Both the position numbers and the translations under genes were made by a program. Shown piece by piece: positions 10,417 through 23,512 of a DNA stretch of 64,000 nucleotides. The notes under the pieces are model-generated. The model saw only the letters and a program-made list of their open reading frames with translations, ran no database searches and had not been told where the DNA came from. Origin of the DNA: Ephydatia muelleri (taxonomy: Eukaryota; Porifera; Demospongiae; Spongillida; Spongillidae); NCBI GenBank assembly GCA_013339895.1, contig JABACO010000012.1, forward strand, positions 4,516,789-4,580,788. Direction: 5' to 3'. Numbering within the stretch: the first letter of the stretch is position 1; the number at the start of each line of letters is the position of its first letter.

Positions 10417-13400
10417 ATGGAGGTAAGCATCGACATCGCTTGATGCCGATCATTATTCAGTACTTTTATTCAGCAGGATGGCACACTATCGAAGATAATG
10501 GCAAAATGTGAGGTATGCGTTTCTGTACCTCAATGGTGACGCTCCTCACGGAGGTAGCCCAATTCACTTGTGTGTACATGTAGCTTGCGGTCATTATATT
10601 AACGGGGAGATTGATTTCAGCCCACACAAGCTCACTTACAGTGCGCGAATACAAAATGTGCTGTTATCGTTCGTTAGTCGATCGGTGAATTAAAACAAGT
10701 GGAGTGAGTGTATGCTGACTGTATGCCGAGAAAATGTCACTGCTGGCAGTGATAATGAAGCGTTATGACATTGTGTATTTTAAAAGGCACCTCGAATAGA
10801 GTGATTGAAATTATTCTAGGCGCTGAAGAAGGAAGGTCTTGAGAAGGCAGAGGAATATCTCAGATCAGATGATTCCATTGTCAGCACCATCAGTGAAAGC
10901 ATCTTGTCGAGGACAGATAATGGAAAGGTACTACCCAGTCTGCATGTGGTGTGTTGAGTGCAGAATTACCCACATCTGCTGTGCTGCTACACATTGCACT
11001 GTGTGTCATATGGTTAATGTTTCAAATTGGCTTGGACGATGTATATTGGACTTGATGGCATATTATATCATCTTGTAATGGGAATCGACTGTGATGTGGT
11101 AAAAACAAAACAAACATCTCAATTGTACATGTACATGTATGTGCATCTCCTGTTTCCAAGGTGGTCTTTACTTACGACCATTCCTTTTTTCCAATCTCTT
11201 GTGCTTCTATTGATTTTGCATTATCAGTATAGTTTTCTTTCCATTCTGTGTACTTGGACTATGTGAAGGCGATGTATTGGGTATCGTATTTACAATTGCA
11301 CAATGTTGTAAGCTTTTGTATATACAATCGCTGTGACTTGCAGGGTTAAGTGCTGTGAATTTGCATTGAATGTGCAGTACCTAGTTTCAGCTGTTTCTGA
11401 ATGGTATGAAACACAGGTGGACTACACTATATGTTACTATTTTTGCATGCAGTATTATGCATCTAAATATAGCTTTGGACCAGTGATCTCGTTAAGAGAC
11501 CCAGAAGCCCTGGCAATCAATACATTTAATTTGTGTTGATCTCTACAAATTTGCCATCGATTGTGATTACATAATGTCAGTGGCTGTAGTTGAGCCTAGA
11601 TGCATCATACTCTCTACTGTCAAACTATCGCAAATAATTGAACCATGGTACATGTATGTCAACTGTAATTTAAATGAAAGAAAAACCTCTGTATTATAAC
11701 AAGGCTTAAAAACTGCTGTGGCATTGTTCATGGATTGAGGTCAGGGGCCAAGCTCACTAGTGGGAGATGGTGTTAGATACGGTATGTGTACGGAATGTAG
11801 CGTTAAAAGCGTACACTCGTTATCCATGGGTATGCATTCCTCAACATTTGCTCAGTGCGAGTGATGATATAGTGCACAAAACTGTAGCACACGTGTGCTG
11901 TGATTGATTTGTGTACATAATGTGTGTTCTTATTGTTCTTTCTATGTTTGTCATGCTTTCAATTTTAAGTTTGTAAGTACTGTTCATTTTCATTTTGTCT
12001 TTGCTTTATTTGTCTCTGATGTTTTGATGCATGTACAGTTGTGTGTTAGCATATGTGGAGTGTTCTCTGCTATCTTCTTATTCTCATTGTGGACACAAAC
12101 ATCCTGGTGTACACATTTTGCCAAAACAATCATACTTTCTCTTCCCCTTCCCCAATCATAGCTCTTCCAGTGGCTGCACTATTGTGCCATCACCAGACAC
12201 CAGAACTACAAACTATTTGCATTTGTACTCCAATTCATTCCAGACCTGATAGTGGTCTATCTCTATGCCATCTATGAGTCAGACAAAAGTGTAGGTAATC
12301 CTGACACGCCTGTGCGCACCTGCCATGCCTGAACTCTATGTCTGTTAGTGATCAGTCATTTTAAATGCAGATTTACACTCATTTGTACACACCTACCTGC
12401 ACAAGTAAGCACTTGCATCATGAATCCCCGCAGTGTGTATAGTTGCTGTGTGGTTGAGGATAGGTACGTACATCTGCACACTAGAGTGCGATTAAAGTGG
12501 TCTTCGTGTGAGCATCTATTGTACATGTACAGGAGATGAGCTTGTCAGAGTTTTCTTCCATAGTTTTTGACATGGGTGTACCTGAGGATGGAGATGAACT
12601 TGTCTTTTTTTGTACCCCTCTAGCTGCGGGCACGGTCTGAAGCCTTGCTAAGAACTCTGTCAGATGAGGTACTTGTGTGTGTGGTGACAATTATTGTTTA
12701 GGTTCTTTCGCTTGGTTGAAATATACAGCATGCATGTATGTAGCATGACACTTATGTAATAGCAAGAAATGAATCCACTGTATTATACATACTCTAGTAG
12801 CTTCCGATGCCTTTGTCACAGTGCCCCCTACATGCTCTCTTCCATTGCCACCACTCATATCCTGTTACAACCACCACATATCCAATATACTGCTAACAGC
12901 ACACAAGCCACCAACAATGCACGGCTATACACACCTTTTATCAATTCCTTTTCCATTGGACTGGATTAATGTCTTTGTTGCACATAGAGCAAGCAGATCT
13001 ATATACCACATAACACTGTGTATAATCGTACAACACATGCAGCGTCTTAGCATCAAGAGTCACAGTTTGAATTGGCATCATTGGCACCTGTGAGATGTGT
13101 ATTGGCTGTGTGTTGTGTGCATTTGTGTGTGCACGGATGCATGTGAATATGTGCGTATGGGTATGTTTCCAAGCCTTCTTTCTTCACTTGCACTTTCAGA
13201 TGGAAAAGGAGGGTCCGTTTACAATTGAAGTGGCCAATCTCTCCAAGTCCTCCATTTATCATGAGGTACACTGTACACAAGCACATGCAAACTGTGATGA
13301 GTGCTCTGTGCCTATGTAGTGTACAATGCACTCTACACATGCGCACATCGTACAAGAGGCATCACACAGTCACACTGGTGAGGGCAGGTGTGTAGGTAGT

Positions 13401-15403
13401 TCATGCACATGTCTGTTTCACTGCACAATTTGCCTGCGTCGCGGGACACTTGAACTGCTCTATTTTGATCTTTTAGTGCATGGTACTTTGAAGAAGGGAG
13501 GGGAGGAGGGGCAAAGAATGGTCATGCAGTGAGGGTACTTTGGGGGGGGGGGGGGGGGGGGGTGAGCTGGCATGGCTCTACTGATCCAAGGTCTATGTAA
13601 TCCCTCGACATCTCTGTCCATGAGGGTGCTGGTTTTGCGGTCATGTGCACTCAATTAATATCATTGTTACGTGCTCAATATTAACTTTAAAAAGTAAGGT
13701 GTACACATTCACACTTACATGTAGCATGTACGTGTGTCACCCATGAAACTTTGGTCTCTAAAATTTCTACATTTGCAGTTTGTTGTGAAGAATAGTTAGC
13801 ACCTGTCAATAAACATATTACTGGACATGTAGAGTGTTGTCATGGTGTACAAGTGTTCGCCATCTCATGTAGGGCCAATGCGGCACGCATCTCATGCACC
13901 CTTTTCCTCAGGCTGCCACTCAGGTTTCCAGTGTTAGTCTGACGGAGGGGGCACTTCAGAGGCACAACTTGGCAGAGGTGCCTCGTGTTCCTGTGAGACC
14001 AACGTTCAGTGGGAAGGAGATATCCGTCAACAATAGGTCAGGGAGGACTGGGGACGAGACACCATGCGCATGTAGAGGGCTGGGGATGAGGCAACGTAGA
14101 GGACTGGGGACGGGTCACGTTTGTGGCTAAGAAAAACACATGATATTTGATTTTCCTTTTTAACTGTTAGTTCTCTTCTCTCTATCCTCACAGACTACAG
14201 TTTTTAGCAACACTGGTGGAAATCTTCACTGACCACGTAGCTCTGTACCCAACCATCACCAGAACACTGTTCTGCAAGGCGTGCATCAGGTGAGCCACAA
14301 TAACTAGCATGTCAATTAAATCATTGAAGTGATTTCATTGTGGCAATATTTTGTGTTCTTGCCCACTTTCCTGGCTCTGATCTGTTTTGTACTTTGCTGC
14401 TTCTAATCATGGTTGCCTTAAGTAGCACACCTGTACAGTATAGTGTGTTTGCAGTGCAATAGAGGCAATGGGACATGGGGAGTGTACGGTGGCAAATGGA
14501 CATCAGCTTTGAGCACTGATGAGGAAAACAATAAACGTAATTGTTAATGCAGTTTTGTACAAGAGAAACCCACATGACATAGAAAGCATATGGTGCACGT
14601 TTGCACTGTATAACGGCTGCTGAAGGAGTTGTATGTCTCATTGTGATATTGATATACATGTATATGTACTATTTTGTGTCCTGAAACTCTATTTGCACTT
14701 GCTTAAACTCAGTGTAGTGTCCACATTTGTGTTGTATAGGACCCACACTGCGCATGTAATAAGATTATAGCTTGCATTAATTGGAACAAAATCATATTTC
14801 TACTTCCAGTGATGCATACGTCCTTTTATGGTATGATATGATGGGCATGATTGTTATATGGTGTAGGGGTGATCTAATGATATTTAGGTTAGGGTCAGGG
14901 TTCAAACATGAATCTCTTCCCATATGGAGGGTGGCACTGAGCTATGTGGGCAACATGTTGCCCGGTGTACATGTATGTTGCATGTACGTACAGTAAATAG
15001 AATGTTACGTGTAACAGTAGAATGCTGTGCACTGTAAGTACATTGAGTAAATGCTAGATGCTCATGGTCGTATGTACATATAAGGCTGTTGTGACGTGTA
15101 GCATGCCCGACATGCTATACAAGATGGTCCGCTCCCCCCCCCCCTTTCCCACAAAGGCTTTCTCTTCAAGGGATGGGAGACATCTTGGCCAGGTGTCCGG
15201 GCCTGATGATGGACTGCTGCCTGAACCTGGGGGAGATTGGAGCCATGAGGAGGTACTCTGTGGACGATCAGCTTGTCACCAGCCTTCTCCATGGGGTCCG
15301 GCTGTGCCTGTAAGTAGACCCCTGATCACACCCGGATGTACCAAGGAGTCAATAGACAAGAAGAGGGTTGTTGGCAACATTATACAATGTGCATTGGATA
15401 GTC

Positions 15404-15435
<32 letters not shown>

Positions 15436-16659
15436 GAAATGTTCACAATGTTGTACTCCAGCTTACCATAATATATACCTTCTTTACACCTTCTTGTGCA
15501 CTGTATCTGCATGCATGGGTTTATTGGTTGCCTTTTTAACCCTCTTTGAGGTGTCAAAGTATCCAGTGTGCACTGTATGGATGGTTCAATGATGTAATTA
15601 TGATAAGTGTCAGTAAACTATGTTGTGCTGTACTGTAAACATGCACATTGTGTCATCACAACAAAATTCATCCTGAAATCAGGCTGAGTGCATGTTGTAT
15701 AGTACTTGTACATTGATCTGTTTGTGGTGTGGGAGGAGCCATTGTTGTAGGAGGTGCCCGTGATGTACTAATATCTCTCTACCAGCTTCCAGATGTGTCA
15801 CGATGTTGCTATTCAAGCCTTGCAGGCTCTGAAGCTGAGAGCAGAATATGAGTTGCTCACCTTAGCCCTCCAGGTACCTTTGCATGGCTCTGAACTGCTG
15901 TGTGCATACATGTACATGTGCCAACTAGTGCAAATGTGTTCTTATAGGTGTGTGTGTTTGTTTGTGTGTATATATGTGTGTGTGTGTGTCTGTGCATGTG
16001 TTTTTGTGTACATGTATGTGTGTGTGTGGTGTTATTTTGGGTGGTCTGGTATAATACATGTATACATGTAGATCTCTATAGTACTATGTACTGCATTGCA
16101 TTAAACTGGTGTTATAATGCAATTGGCACTACGATCAATGAGCTGAAAGTTTGTAGTATGATTAATTTCACCCTTTGGCCACTTTTCTCCATCCCTCTCC
16201 TCACTCCTCTTTGTCCTCTCCACCCCTCCTCCCCTCCTCCCCATCCCTTTCACTCCCTTACCAGGTTAGTCATGCATTGGTGCGGTTAACGAAAGATGTG
16301 AGGCCATTGGATACTCCTGCACTTCCATCGCTAGTTGGAGACTGTGCGTTCCCACACTGACCACACATAATATGTGCACACACACACACAACACACACAC
16401 ACACACATAAACGTATTGTACATGTAATTATCCTTAACTGATTTCCTTTCCTGCTACAGGCAGGTTTGTCGTGAACCCAATTTCAACCCACGAAATGCTC
16501 AATGGTCACATACTGCAGTGCAAGTGCAATACGACAACACCCCAAGTGCTTGATCTAGCAGATGTTGACCTCGCCATAGAGTCTCTCGAGTTCTCAATGA
16601 GCGCCACCATGAGACCCAGGAGTGGTGGAGTCCTTAATGCCAAAACCACTGATGTTTGA
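10417..16659 (+). CDS. Hyccin (FAM126/HYCC) homologue, 12 exons
   Basis: Hyccin proteins are cytosolic subunits of the plasma-membrane PI4KIIIalpha-TTC7-EFR3 complex, which makes PI4P. Exons read from splice sites: 10417-10422, 10477-10512, 10820-10927, 12162-12290, 12624-12668, 13200-13265, 13912-14036, 14194-14289, 15157-15309, 15786-15873, 16265-16343, 16460-16659. All introns are GT-AG and every phase agrees, giving 1131 nt, 376 residues plus TGA. Family landmarks in order are an N-terminal helical region, FAFVLQFIPDLIVVYLY, FTIEVANLSKSSIYHE, then SLTEGALQRHNL, the NNRLQFLATLVEIF region, and QLVTSLLHGVRLCL followed by a helix pair. It matches the hyccin core; the long disordered tail of vertebrate hyccin (about 520 aa) is mostly absent. 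The ATG is the first in exon 1 (GCGATGGAG). Exon 1 codes for only two residues. Introns carry CA/TG and poly-G/C tracts. Confidence 0.85.
13542..13561. repeat. Poly-G tract in a hyccin intron
   Basis: About 20 consecutive G, one of several homopolymer or near-homopolymer G/C runs in the window (others near 15133, 54214, 59598, 61136 and 61826). Confidence 0.9.
15403..15434. repeat. TG microsatellite in a hyccin intron
   Basis: A (GT)n run of about 32 bases. Further TG/CA-rich tracts lie at about 15947-16028 and 16377-16407 in the neighbouring introns. Confidence 0.9.
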
Positions 16660-17560
16660 TCTGATGAAATATAATTTTTGCAGTGTGACCGTTTTGTTTT
16701 CTTTTGTTTGTTGTTGTTGATAACCGCATAGCTACGGGTCGGGACGGGACAGCTGGATCGAGACCATATTGTTATTGTCCCGGAAGTAAATTTAACACGT
16801 GCCGGAGTCCAGGCATGCACGAAAATAACTGCATGTACACAGCCAACCCTTACCAATCTTGGCTCAAGGATGATAAACGCAAAAACCTTGGTACAATAAT
16901 GATATAAAACATGACCCAATACTGATAAATTATCTTCATTGCGTCAATGTTGATATAGCAACATGGAACAGGTTGATAAAATCCTGGGACAATAGCTGAC
17001 TATCATTTTTACATAAACCATGATATCAATATTGCTTCAATAATGATAATAAATTGGCTGTTGGATCGACAGTTTGTTTTTTACAAATGTTTGAGCCCTT
17101 GTTCATCAGGATTGGTGAACCTTTATTCAATGATACAGACTGCCCCATGTACTTTCGCGATATATCGAAGCAGTTGAAGGATGCAAAGTGTTAAAAGCCG
17201 TGTCCTTCGTCCACGACTGCTTTAGTGAAGGGTGCCACTTTGAGGAAATGGTAACTACAGTGCCAATAGAAAGAGAGAAGAAAGTTGGAGTTAACAAAAA
17301 AGTATTTGTTCACGATTATTCAAATAATCTGTATTGTTTTAATAATTATTGTTTGAATGCCTAAAAATTTGACGGCCGTTCCTCCGTCAGCAGCAAGTGT
17401 GTAAAGTCAGTGAATGCCCTGCCATCGTTATGTACATAATGATATGGTCTCTAGTGAAAGCTTCTACACACGGTGAAAATTGTTGGAAGCTTCTAGACGT
17501 GGAGCCGTCGTTTCACGGATTTGTTGTTAGTGACTATATCGCGCTGTTCTGTGTGAATCG
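16660..17560. other. Repeat-like region with a decayed ORF fragment
   Basis: At about 17135-17372 the plus strand reads through a peptide containing VEGCKVLKAVSF, CHFEEMV and PIEREKKVGVNK before a TAA. A diverged second version (SGCKV..., YFKDMV...LIEGERTR) lies at about 18460-18588. The segment at about 16840-17060 is rich in CAATATTG-type motifs and resembles, loosely and in inverse orientation, the segment at about 18650-18910. This suggests one old element whose inverted ends bracket the tandem duplication between them. The family is not recognised. Confidence 0.3.
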
Positions 17561-18136
17561 GTAAGCGAGTGATTGTATCGGTCCCTTTTCGTTTTAGTGG
17601 TATTTAGATGCCAAGTTATTATTGGATTTCTCTCATGTTGTACCTCTTATTAGAGCGCATCTGGGTGTGCCGTGGAGAATTGGTGAAAAAGAGAAAGCGA
17701 TGGAGATAGACAGGTTACATGAGGACGAGGTGTTGTCTTTGAGTTGGATTCGTTTGACCAGAGGTACCGGTATATCTCTGGTGTGGCTACGTGAGTTGAC
17801 TTGAGAACGTAATTTATTTTGTGGAACTCACACAGGCTAATTCTTTTGGTAAGCGAGTGATTGTATCGGTCCCTTTTCGTTTTAGTGGTGTTTAGATGCC
17901 AAGTTATTATTGGAATTCTCTCATATTGTACCTCTTATTAGAGCGCATCTGGGTGTGCCATGGAGAATTGGTGAAAAAGAGAAAGCGATGGAGATAGACA
18001 GGTTACATGAGGACGAGGTGCTGTCGTTGAGTTGGATTCGTTTGACCAGAGGTATTGGTATATCTCTGGTGTGGCTACGTGAGTTGACTTGAGAACGTAA
18101 TTTATTTTGTGGAATTCACACAGGCTAACTCTTTTG
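17561..18136. repeat. 288-bp tandem duplication
   Basis: Copy 1 is 17561-17848 and copy 2 is 17849-18136, both starting GTAAGCGAGTGATTGTATCG and about 96% identical by eye. Each copy contains the same 60-codon plus-strand ORF (17622-17804 and 17910-18092). The two ORFs differ at three residues (D/E, V/I, T/I) and also at synonymous sites. A third, partial copy of the unit's end (GTGGCTACGTG... through ACACAGGCTAACTC) follows at about 18208-18270. I do not recognise the ORF and do not claim it is expressed. Confidence 0.9.
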
Positions 18137-18270
18137 GATATCAAAACACCAGTGCGCTTGGTGTTGTCATTTACCGGTATGGAGTCTTGCGACTTGGATG
18201 CGTGTGGCTACGTGATGACTTGAGAACATCATTTATTTTTGTGGAATCCACACAGGCTAACTCTTTTGGA

Positions 18271-20330
18271 TATCCAAACACCAGTACACTGACTTGCTGT
18301 TGTCGTTGTGACTTGGATGTGAGTTAAATTAATAATGGTGTATATTAGCAAATATCCAGGGTGGTGATTTGTCATACAGCTTTCCAAACGACCAGTTACA
18401 CTGCAAGGTATGTGAACATATGTGGTGGTAATGCTTCTGCTATCCAACACAGGGTTGTACACAGACCATCGAGACTGTTGAGTGGATGCAAAGTATCCGT
18501 CCATTGCTCTGGTGGAGTATGCTACTTCAAGGATATGGTGATCGCAGTGCTAATAGAAGGAGAGAGAACAAGGGACTTAATAGAATAGTTTATTGTGATG
18601 CAATCTGTATTGTTTCAAATAAAATTTCAATGCCTAAAAAGGAGGTAATATTGATGCCTTAAAAGGTAATATGGTCTTGGGCCAATATTGTAATAACAGC
18701 ATTGGGCCAATACTTTGGTATATCATGCTTGGCACAAGACTGCTATCATGGTTGGATCAACACTTTATCAGTGTTGTATCAATATTGCGTACACATGTTT
18801 GGGTCATGTTCCCCTAAATCATTGAACCAATACTGTTACCCATATTGCCTACCAAGGATGATATCATCCTGATCCAATAATGCGTCAATATTGGTCCAAT
18901 TATTGATTTCTCGCTGTGTATGTACACCATACATGTAAATACATGTAATATAATACCCGCGCTTTTTTTCGTAAACCGCCTTCTCGTCATGCGTGCGCTG
19001 GTCACAGAATAGGAAGAAAGAGAGGTGGTAAGTTCACGCACGCGTGGGGACTAGACCGAATGTTGCCTATTGTGTGTACAATTATATAAGGATACACGCG
19101 AATATAATGGGTTTCTAATGTTAGAATGAAGGTACATAACGACATTCCGATAGTTGTCAGCGTTTTTATTTTTGACCAAGCCGGGAGATGACATGTTTAT
19201 GCCATGCTTAGTTGCTGTGTATATCCTCCTAAGATCTCGCGTTCGAGATACAAACATGACTGTAGAGATAATATTCTAGACTACCTTCTCTGTCAACAAC
19301 ACTATTGAGCTTGTCCTTGTCTCTACTAATGGGCATAAAACACACACCTCCGCCAAACCGCTAACTCCATTGTGTGTGCCATAAAATTATGTGCGTCTAC
19401 ATGTTAATATTCGCACTATTACTGTATATGTTGAGAGGCGTGGTCCTTGACAGTTCCCCAGCTCTTTAATGTGTTTAAGTCTGTAGATGTATGTGTGTGT
19501 GTGTGTTGTGTGTGTGTGTGTGTGTTGTGTGTGGGTGTGTGTTGTGTGTATGTGTGTGTACGCGTGGAAAAGGCTTAGCTAAGGTTATTCAGGGTAGTTC
19601 CCATACAGGTGACAGGTTACCTTGAAGGGGATGGTGAACAGAAGGTCAGGATGTCTTTCGTTACTCTTTGGCTGTTTGTGGGAGTCTGTAGACATGTACT
19701 GGGAATTGTATGTAATATTGATCCATTATAACTAGTTGTTTTGTTTTCCTTGTCTTACACTTATGGATTGGGGAAATGATGAAACTGTATTCACATACTG
19801 TGACATCTGTGGTGCATTTCAAAACAAAGACTTACCATCAGAGATTAGTGGGAGTTGATTGCAGCGCCTTACTATACTTGCATGTTACCAACTGTACACT
19901 TGAGTGGTACACTAAGGAATTGATAATGCTATGCATATGTACAAAAGTATAGGGGTGTGGTTAGGTATTAGGGTGTGCATGTACAATTCCATGAACACCC
20001 TAGGGTCCCATCGTACATGTACACACCTCTGGTACCAGTGTGCAGGATTAAATGTGCTCTACATTCACAAAGCTGTTTGATTTGGGTTACTTACTGTTTT
20101 TCTTTTCCCTTTGCCACTGCTGTGTTTTCCATTGTTAAAATGCTGAAAAAGTACGACTAGTTCTGTGAAGAGGGAGTGAAACAGCATCTCTTTACTCTGT
20201 CTTTTAGACCTGGTGTAACTTTTGTTTTATCTTTGTTTTATTTTTATACTCCAATTGTATTCACAGTATGCATTATTGAATTGAGATGGGCAAACGGTTT
20301 AAAGCTAAATCCTGCATCTTTGATTTTTTA
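18271..20330. other. No gene recognised; TG microsatellite near 19492-19560
   Basis: Holds the diverged ORF fragment at 18460-18588, CAATATTGG-rich sequence to about 18910, and an interrupted (TG)n tract at about 19492-19560. No further exon is supported before the first exon of the Rab gene. Confidence 0.5.
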
Positions 20331-20336
20331 GGATCA

Positions 20337-23300
20337 ATGAGAATGACTGAAAATGCATCATACAAGTGTAAGTTGATACGTTTGAAGGATGCTTTAATCG
20401 TTTTGTTTGTTTTGAACTGTTCGATTACTTTTATGGTGCATTGTGTGTACATATGTTGTCCTTACATCTGAATGCGCATATATACAATCACAATAACTTA
20501 ACAGCACACTAGAGTTGCTGACGTTTGCAGACACAGTGTGTGTGTGTAACAATCGTGGCACTGTGTTTGTACACTCAATAGCCTTCAATGGGTCAGTGTA
20601 GTGAATATACAATTGTCTTTGGTGCTTGTTTTTAATATACTCAAGGCGTAACAAATCATTTGGCTGGCTACGTTTTAAAATGACCATGCATTTTTGCATA
20701 CACATGTGTGCTTACATGTGTACATCATGATGTGTGTGCTGCATTAGTTTGGGTGTTCTCATGCATGTGAGGAAACTTTCACCTCTGGTTCCCCAGGACT
20801 CTTACCATCTTGGCAGCTTGGCTGCAATAGTGAATTAATCAATGTATTGAGAACCACACTATTATTGCTCATTAAATGGTGGAAACTATTGCATGCAGAA
20901 CGCTTACAGTACTTGTGCATAAGAATTGTTTCCTTTCTATTGTGTACATCAGATTTGATCTGTTATTTGGGAGTGCGGGGTAACATTTCGATGGTATACC
21001 ACTGGGGAAGGGACCATTCTTGTAACCAAATACTTGGAGGCACAGGATTGGGGTTCATTCCAGTGTAACTCACAACATGTCACTCACATCCATGTACATC
21101 TGCTCCCCATGTGTGTGTGTGTGTGTGTTGTGTGTGTTGTGTGTGTGTCAGTGGTGCTAATAGGTGACCAGGGAGTTGGGAAGTCCAACCTTCTGACAAG
21201 GTTCACACAGGACAGGTTTGACCCTTCATCACGGTCAACCATTGGAGTTGATTTTGGGACAAAATTTGTGCAGCTGGGTGACAATGTGGTCAAATTACAG
21301 ATCTGGGACACTGGTATGTTGGGTGCAGTTTAATTTCATTAGCATGGAGGTTTTGGGAAATTCTGCGTTACCAGAAAAAAATAACTTCCTCTATTCAGCA
21401 CACCTCACTGCACATATCGAAAAGCTTAATTAATGTTATTCCATGATTCTGCTGTTTAGAATATTCTCTAATACCACTCCCCCTCCCCCCTGTATGTTCC
21501 TTCTCAGAGTTTGTGTTTGTATATGACCTTTGACCTGTGCAGTGCAAATTACAACTTGCTCACAGGCAGTGCAATAGTGTGGAGACATGCTGAATGTTTC
21601 TGCATGCACAACTGTTCATAGCAGTTTCATGGCATGTCCATTTTCAATGTTCATACAGCTGGACAAGAGAACTATAGAGCACTGGCTCCAACGTAAGTCC
21701 ACTGGCATACCTATATCCTTGAGTCTGTACGCGCACACACATGTGTACCACGACCAAACATACAAACATCAATACAACTAACAGGTGCTAAAGTCTCTCC
21801 ACGTCTATAAAACCTGATAAAGATAGACATGTGTAAAGTACATACTAAATTTTGTACACTTGATATTGTATTAACTCTTTCACGGGCAACAGAGCAATAT
21901 TGCGCCACATGTCCTATACTAAAACCACTTTCTTTAACTAAACCATTAAGACTTTTGTTGTCAACAACACATTGAACAGAGGAAATGTTTCCTGGTCATA
22001 GTAGCGTAAGTTGTTTACAAACTACGTTTTCCTGCAACGCGCAAAATCGCACTACATGGTACCACAATAATTGGCTTCGCCCATGATAGAGTTAAATTAT
22101 TATTTTTTATTATAATAATAATAAACAAACTAAAAAAACAAATAGGGCTACTTGCCTGTCAAATAGTATTCAATCTCCTGGAGTGAATATTCCCCATAGA
22201 TGATGTTGACAGATATTCTTACCATCGTGCAGGTACTACAGAGGGGCCAGCGGAGTGGTAGTGGTGTACGACATAACCAGAAGAGAAACCTTTGAGCATG
22301 TGGAGTACTGGATGACAGAGGTCAGGAATAACATGCACCCTGATGCCACCATCTTGCTGGTAGGCAACAAGTCGGACCAGGAAGCCACAAGAGCTGTGTC
22401 AAGACAAGAGGCTGAGCAATATGCAGGTACAGCGCCCATTGGATTAGCCTAAGGGATTAAATTGTCTGTAGAGGGGTTAAATGGTCAGTTGTGGTAGTCT
22501 TATTCCTCTATGTAATCGTATAACATTATAAACACTTTTACCTACATATACGTGTGCATGTAGTCACTTCTAGATTGACGTTTTGTCCAGTATTGCACCA
22601 GATTGTTTACTATGCATCATGTGTTCTTGCTGCAAACCTAACATGCCAGAAAATGACAGATGGAAATGTTTTCTACATGTGTTACTAACACATGTAGAAA
22701 ACATTTCCATCTGTCATTTTCTGGCATGTGTATTGAAAATGGGTGTGCAGTGTGATTGAAGGCATTCTCTGTGCTCAGAGAAGCACAAGTTGTACTTTAT
22801 GGAGACGTCAGCAATGGACTCATCTAACGTGAGCACATCGTTTGAGTGGATCTTGAACAGTGAGCAATAAATTAGTTGTATTAGAAAATAAACATATTTT
22901 GTAATGTTAGTTCATTGTCCAGTGATATTGTGGGGTGGGAAACTGCGGGCTCCAAGTGTTATGCGTTGCCACAGTTGTATCTTTTAAATGTAACAGTAAG
23001 CCTTATGATCATCAGGAATGCAGAAGTGTACCTCTTGAGTAACATTTACACTGTAAAGTTCAAATGAATTAGCATTTCAATATAGTGTCTGCTATTATTA
23101 CACCTGTTTCATTTATAAATTAATCCTACCTCAAATTAATATGTATAACATTTAGTTAACATTTGGTCATGTTTTCAATTGGTTTTAGGTAGTTATCTAA
23201 CTGTTTCTCCCTGATTGCTCATCCTCCCTGACATTTACATGTACAAAGCTTGTTACCACATAACGTTGAAGACCATCTGAAATGGGTGTGTAAATAATAT

Positions 23301-23512
23301 GCAGAATTCATCCAGGTTCCAATTCTGAATAGCTTGACTATTTAATTCATGATGTTAAAGATGTGAATATTCTTTTTCAAGCTGTCTACAACCATGCCGA
23401 TGCAGTGAATGAAAACAGTGGAATTAAATTGGATGTCACTTCGTCAAAGAAAAATGGTACTTGGAGAAGTCGTTGTTGTAGAGGCTCTTCAAGTGAAACA
23501 GCTAACATGTGA
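20337..23512 (+). CDS. Rab-family small GTPase, six exons
   Basis: A membrane-traffic GTPase. Exons: 20337-20367, 21152-21313, 21659-21692, 22233-22426, 22779-22859, 23382-23512. All junctions are GT-AG with consistent phases, giving 633 nt, 210 residues plus TGA. Nucleotide-binding motifs are complete: G15-DQGVGKS-22 (P-loop), T40 in STIGVDF (switch I), WDTAGQE with Gln67 (switch II), NKSD at 121-124 and ETSA at 149-152. YYRGA and YDITRRETF are typical of Rabs. Similarities are split between Rab11-, Rab2- and Rab18-like features, so no subfamily is assigned. The start is the first ATG after an acceptor at TTTTTAG|GATCA. Oddity: the only vicinal cysteines (C199-C200) are followed by ten more residues, whereas Rab prenylation motifs normally end within three residues of the C-terminus. 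An AATAAA is at 23870. The last exon has a decayed duplicate at 27894. Confidence 0.9.
22641..22729. repeat. Perfect 44-bp-arm palindrome in a Rab intron
   Basis: Left arm 22641-22684 begins ACATGCCAGAAAATGACAGA. The right arm 22686-22729 is its exact reverse complement, with a single C between them. It sits in the fourth Rab intron, sense to transcription, so the pre-mRNA would form an 89-nt hairpin with no mismatches that I can find. Perfect symmetry implies recent origin or gene-conversion-like maintenance. Confidence 0.9.

Noticed and set aside
17622-18092. Two 60-codon ORFs as genuine duplicated genes
   Set aside because: No family, no splice or promoter context, and they come from one 288-bp tandem duplication; kept only as a repeat.
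22829-22834. Alternative Rab donor AAC|GTGAGC
   Set aside because: Using it puts the last exon in a frame with an immediate stop. The donor at 22860 keeps phase and supplies the expected NVxxxFxxIL helix.
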